DNA from: an uncultured Collinsella sp.
Lineage (GTDB): Bacteria > Actinomycetota > Coriobacteriia > Coriobacteriales > Coriobacteriaceae
Assembly: GCA_900551815.1 (NCBI GenBank)
Contig: URXE01000053.1
Span: 1-15,946, forward strand
Direction: 5' to 3'
Length of the DNA: 15,946 bases
Within the stretch, counting starts at the first letter, position 1; each line of letters opens with the position of its first letter. The position numbers and the translations under genes are program-made. Positions 15,093 through 15,946 of the stretch are shown here, piece by piece. The notes beneath the pieces are model-generated. The model was not told the DNA's origin, searched no databases, and saw only the letters and a program-made list of their open reading frames with translations.

Positions 15093-15935
15093 TCAACCAG
15101 CGGTACGAGCCAACAGCGCGTGCTCTCCTCGACAGAAGGGACATTCGTCATGCGAAGCGTGATATAGATGACCGCGCCGGCACACAGCCGTCTCGGATAG
15201 GTACCGGTCGAGCAGGCGCGCCCATGTGCGTGCGTCAAGGCGCTCCTGCGCTTTGCCAAAGAGCGACCGGCGGAAAGCCTCGCCCATAAGGTTGCCAAAA
15301 TCATCGAGCTCGAGAGCGTACACCGGGATAACGTGTCCGACCAGCGTCCCCACAAAAGGGCTGCGCCCATTACACACGCAGCTGTTCAACGACGGTGCGG
15401 GTGGAATGTCATCACCCAGGTCAAAAATCTCCAGGTCCAGCTCACCAGAAGCGTATGGGTGTATTCCGCGATTGAGCATCTTGAAGATATGGACCGCCAG
15501 CCCAAAGTCATCCGTCTGAGGTGTAAACACCGGGGCATTCGTGGCGGCTGCTAAGCTCTCGAAATCATTGACCCCAGTTGTCTCCATGAGCTTGAGCACC
15601 TCCGGTGCGATATATCCTGGTGCTGCACAGGTGGTTTGGTAGCTCACATCTGAAAGTGTGAAAGCATACGAATCGGTGTCGAGAAGCATTAGACTCCCCC
15701 TCTCCCCCACAAGGATGTTACGGGGATTCCAGTCACCCAAGGTGATACCGATGGCATGCAACTCCGAGGTGAGCATACACAAGTCGATGAGCATTTCAAT
15801 CTTTTGGCGTTCAGACATGCGCGGTGCCGTAGGATTACCCGGAAACTGCGACACAACATCGATCGAGACGAATTCTTCGGGAACCCCGTACATAAAAAAG
15901 CCCTTGAATCCCCTGCCGTCGGGGCGCTCATAGAG
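15093..15935 (-). CDS. Serine/threonine-kinase-like protein with C-terminal zinc ribbon (5' end missing)
   Basis: The frame is open to the contig end, so the N-terminus is missing; about 280 residues remain. GFKGFFMYGVPEEF looks like the hinge after the N-lobe. The catalytic loop is HAIGITLGDWNPRNILV (Asp and Asn of HxD...N, with Gly-Asp in place of Arg-Asp), the metal-binding segment LLDTDSYAF stands for DFG, and TCAAPGYIAPEVL is the activation/APE segment. TDDFGLAVHIFKMLNRGIHPYAS is subdomain IX. The tail CRRGHLYHASHDECPFC is a probable zinc ribbon. This layout matches the divergent kinases often found beside von Willebrand A and PP2C phosphatase genes (family recall). Function and partners are unknown; any such neighbours would be beyond this edge. 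Confidence 0.8.
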   Translation of the reverse strand, partial: LYERPDGRGFKGFFMYGVPEEFVSIDVVSQFPGNPTAPRMSERQKIEMLIDLCMLTSELHAIGITLGDWNPRNILVGERGSLMLLDTDSYAFTLSDVSYQTTCAAPGYIAPEVLKLMETTGVNDFESLAAATNAPVFTPQTDDFGLAVHIFKMLNRGIHPYASGELDLEIFDLGDDIPPAPSLNSCVCNGRSPFVGTLVGHVIPVYALELDDFGNLMGEAFRRSLFGKAQERLDARTWARLLDRYLSETAVCRRGHLYHASHDECPFCRGEHALLARTAG

Positions 15936-15946
15936 CTGTCTCTTAT
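15936..15946. other. Nextera transposon mosaic-end remnant (library artefact)
   Basis: The final 11 bases, CTGTCTCTTAT, are identical to the start of the Nextera adapter CTGTCTCTTATACACATCT as it appears when a read runs through a fragment. They should not be regarded as genomic sequence, and residues read from them in the kinase frame should be discarded. Confidence 0.85.

Noticed and set aside
15689..15931. Alternative minus-strand frame starting with MSAPTAGDS at the right edge
   Set aside because: It overlaps the kinase frame, which carries recognisable catalytic motifs, and it lacks any of its own.

Overview
The window is a high-GC bacterial contig with tightly packed metabolic genes. 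The nature of the genes and the protein sequences (pyruvate formate-lyase fermentation, sugar PTS, heterodimeric ABC exporter) best suit a gut anaerobe of the Coriobacteriia, most likely Collinsella or a close relative. That placement is from recalled protein resemblance, not from a search. Both ends are contig edges. The last 11 bases match the Nextera transposon mosaic end, and the first ~53 bases break the coding sequence of a PTS gene.

Layout. (1) 1-3338, minus strand: a fructoside-use locus of lacI-type repressor, intracellular GH32 beta-fructosidase and the first half of a PTS EIIBC. Four copies of one 17-bp operator-like motif sit at the GH32 and lacI promoters. (2) 3462-6026, minus strand: pyruvate formate-lyase encoded in two pieces, a 683-aa core with the Cys-Cys active site and a separate 83-aa glycyl-radical domain. 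Two hairpins lie between them and a 180-bp composite palindrome lies after them. (3) 6493-8370, minus strand: a short-chain dehydrogenase and a KdgT-type 2-keto-3-deoxygluconate permease, separated by a terminator. (4) 8660-13396, plus strand: a MarR regulator translationally coupled to two ABC half-transporters that form a heterodimeric exporter (one degenerate and one canonical ATPase site), closed by a strong intrinsic terminator. (5) 13827-14968, plus strand: a stand-alone DAHP synthase with its own promoter and a downstream hairpin. (6) 14981-15935, minus strand: a second composite palindrome and the C-terminal part of an unusual serine/threonine-kinase-like protein with a zinc-ribbon tail, cut by the contig end.

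How it works together: imported phospho-fructosides are cleaved in the cytoplasm under LacI control and feed glycolysis, whose pyruvate is split by PFL to acetyl-CoA and formate. The KDG permease and dehydrogenase add a sugar-acid route. The MarR-ABC operon is a self-regulated efflux module, unrelated to the sugar genes. The most unusual points are the two-gene PFL, the RNA-biased composite palindromes, the operator array, the MarR start-codon hairpin and the kinase fragment.
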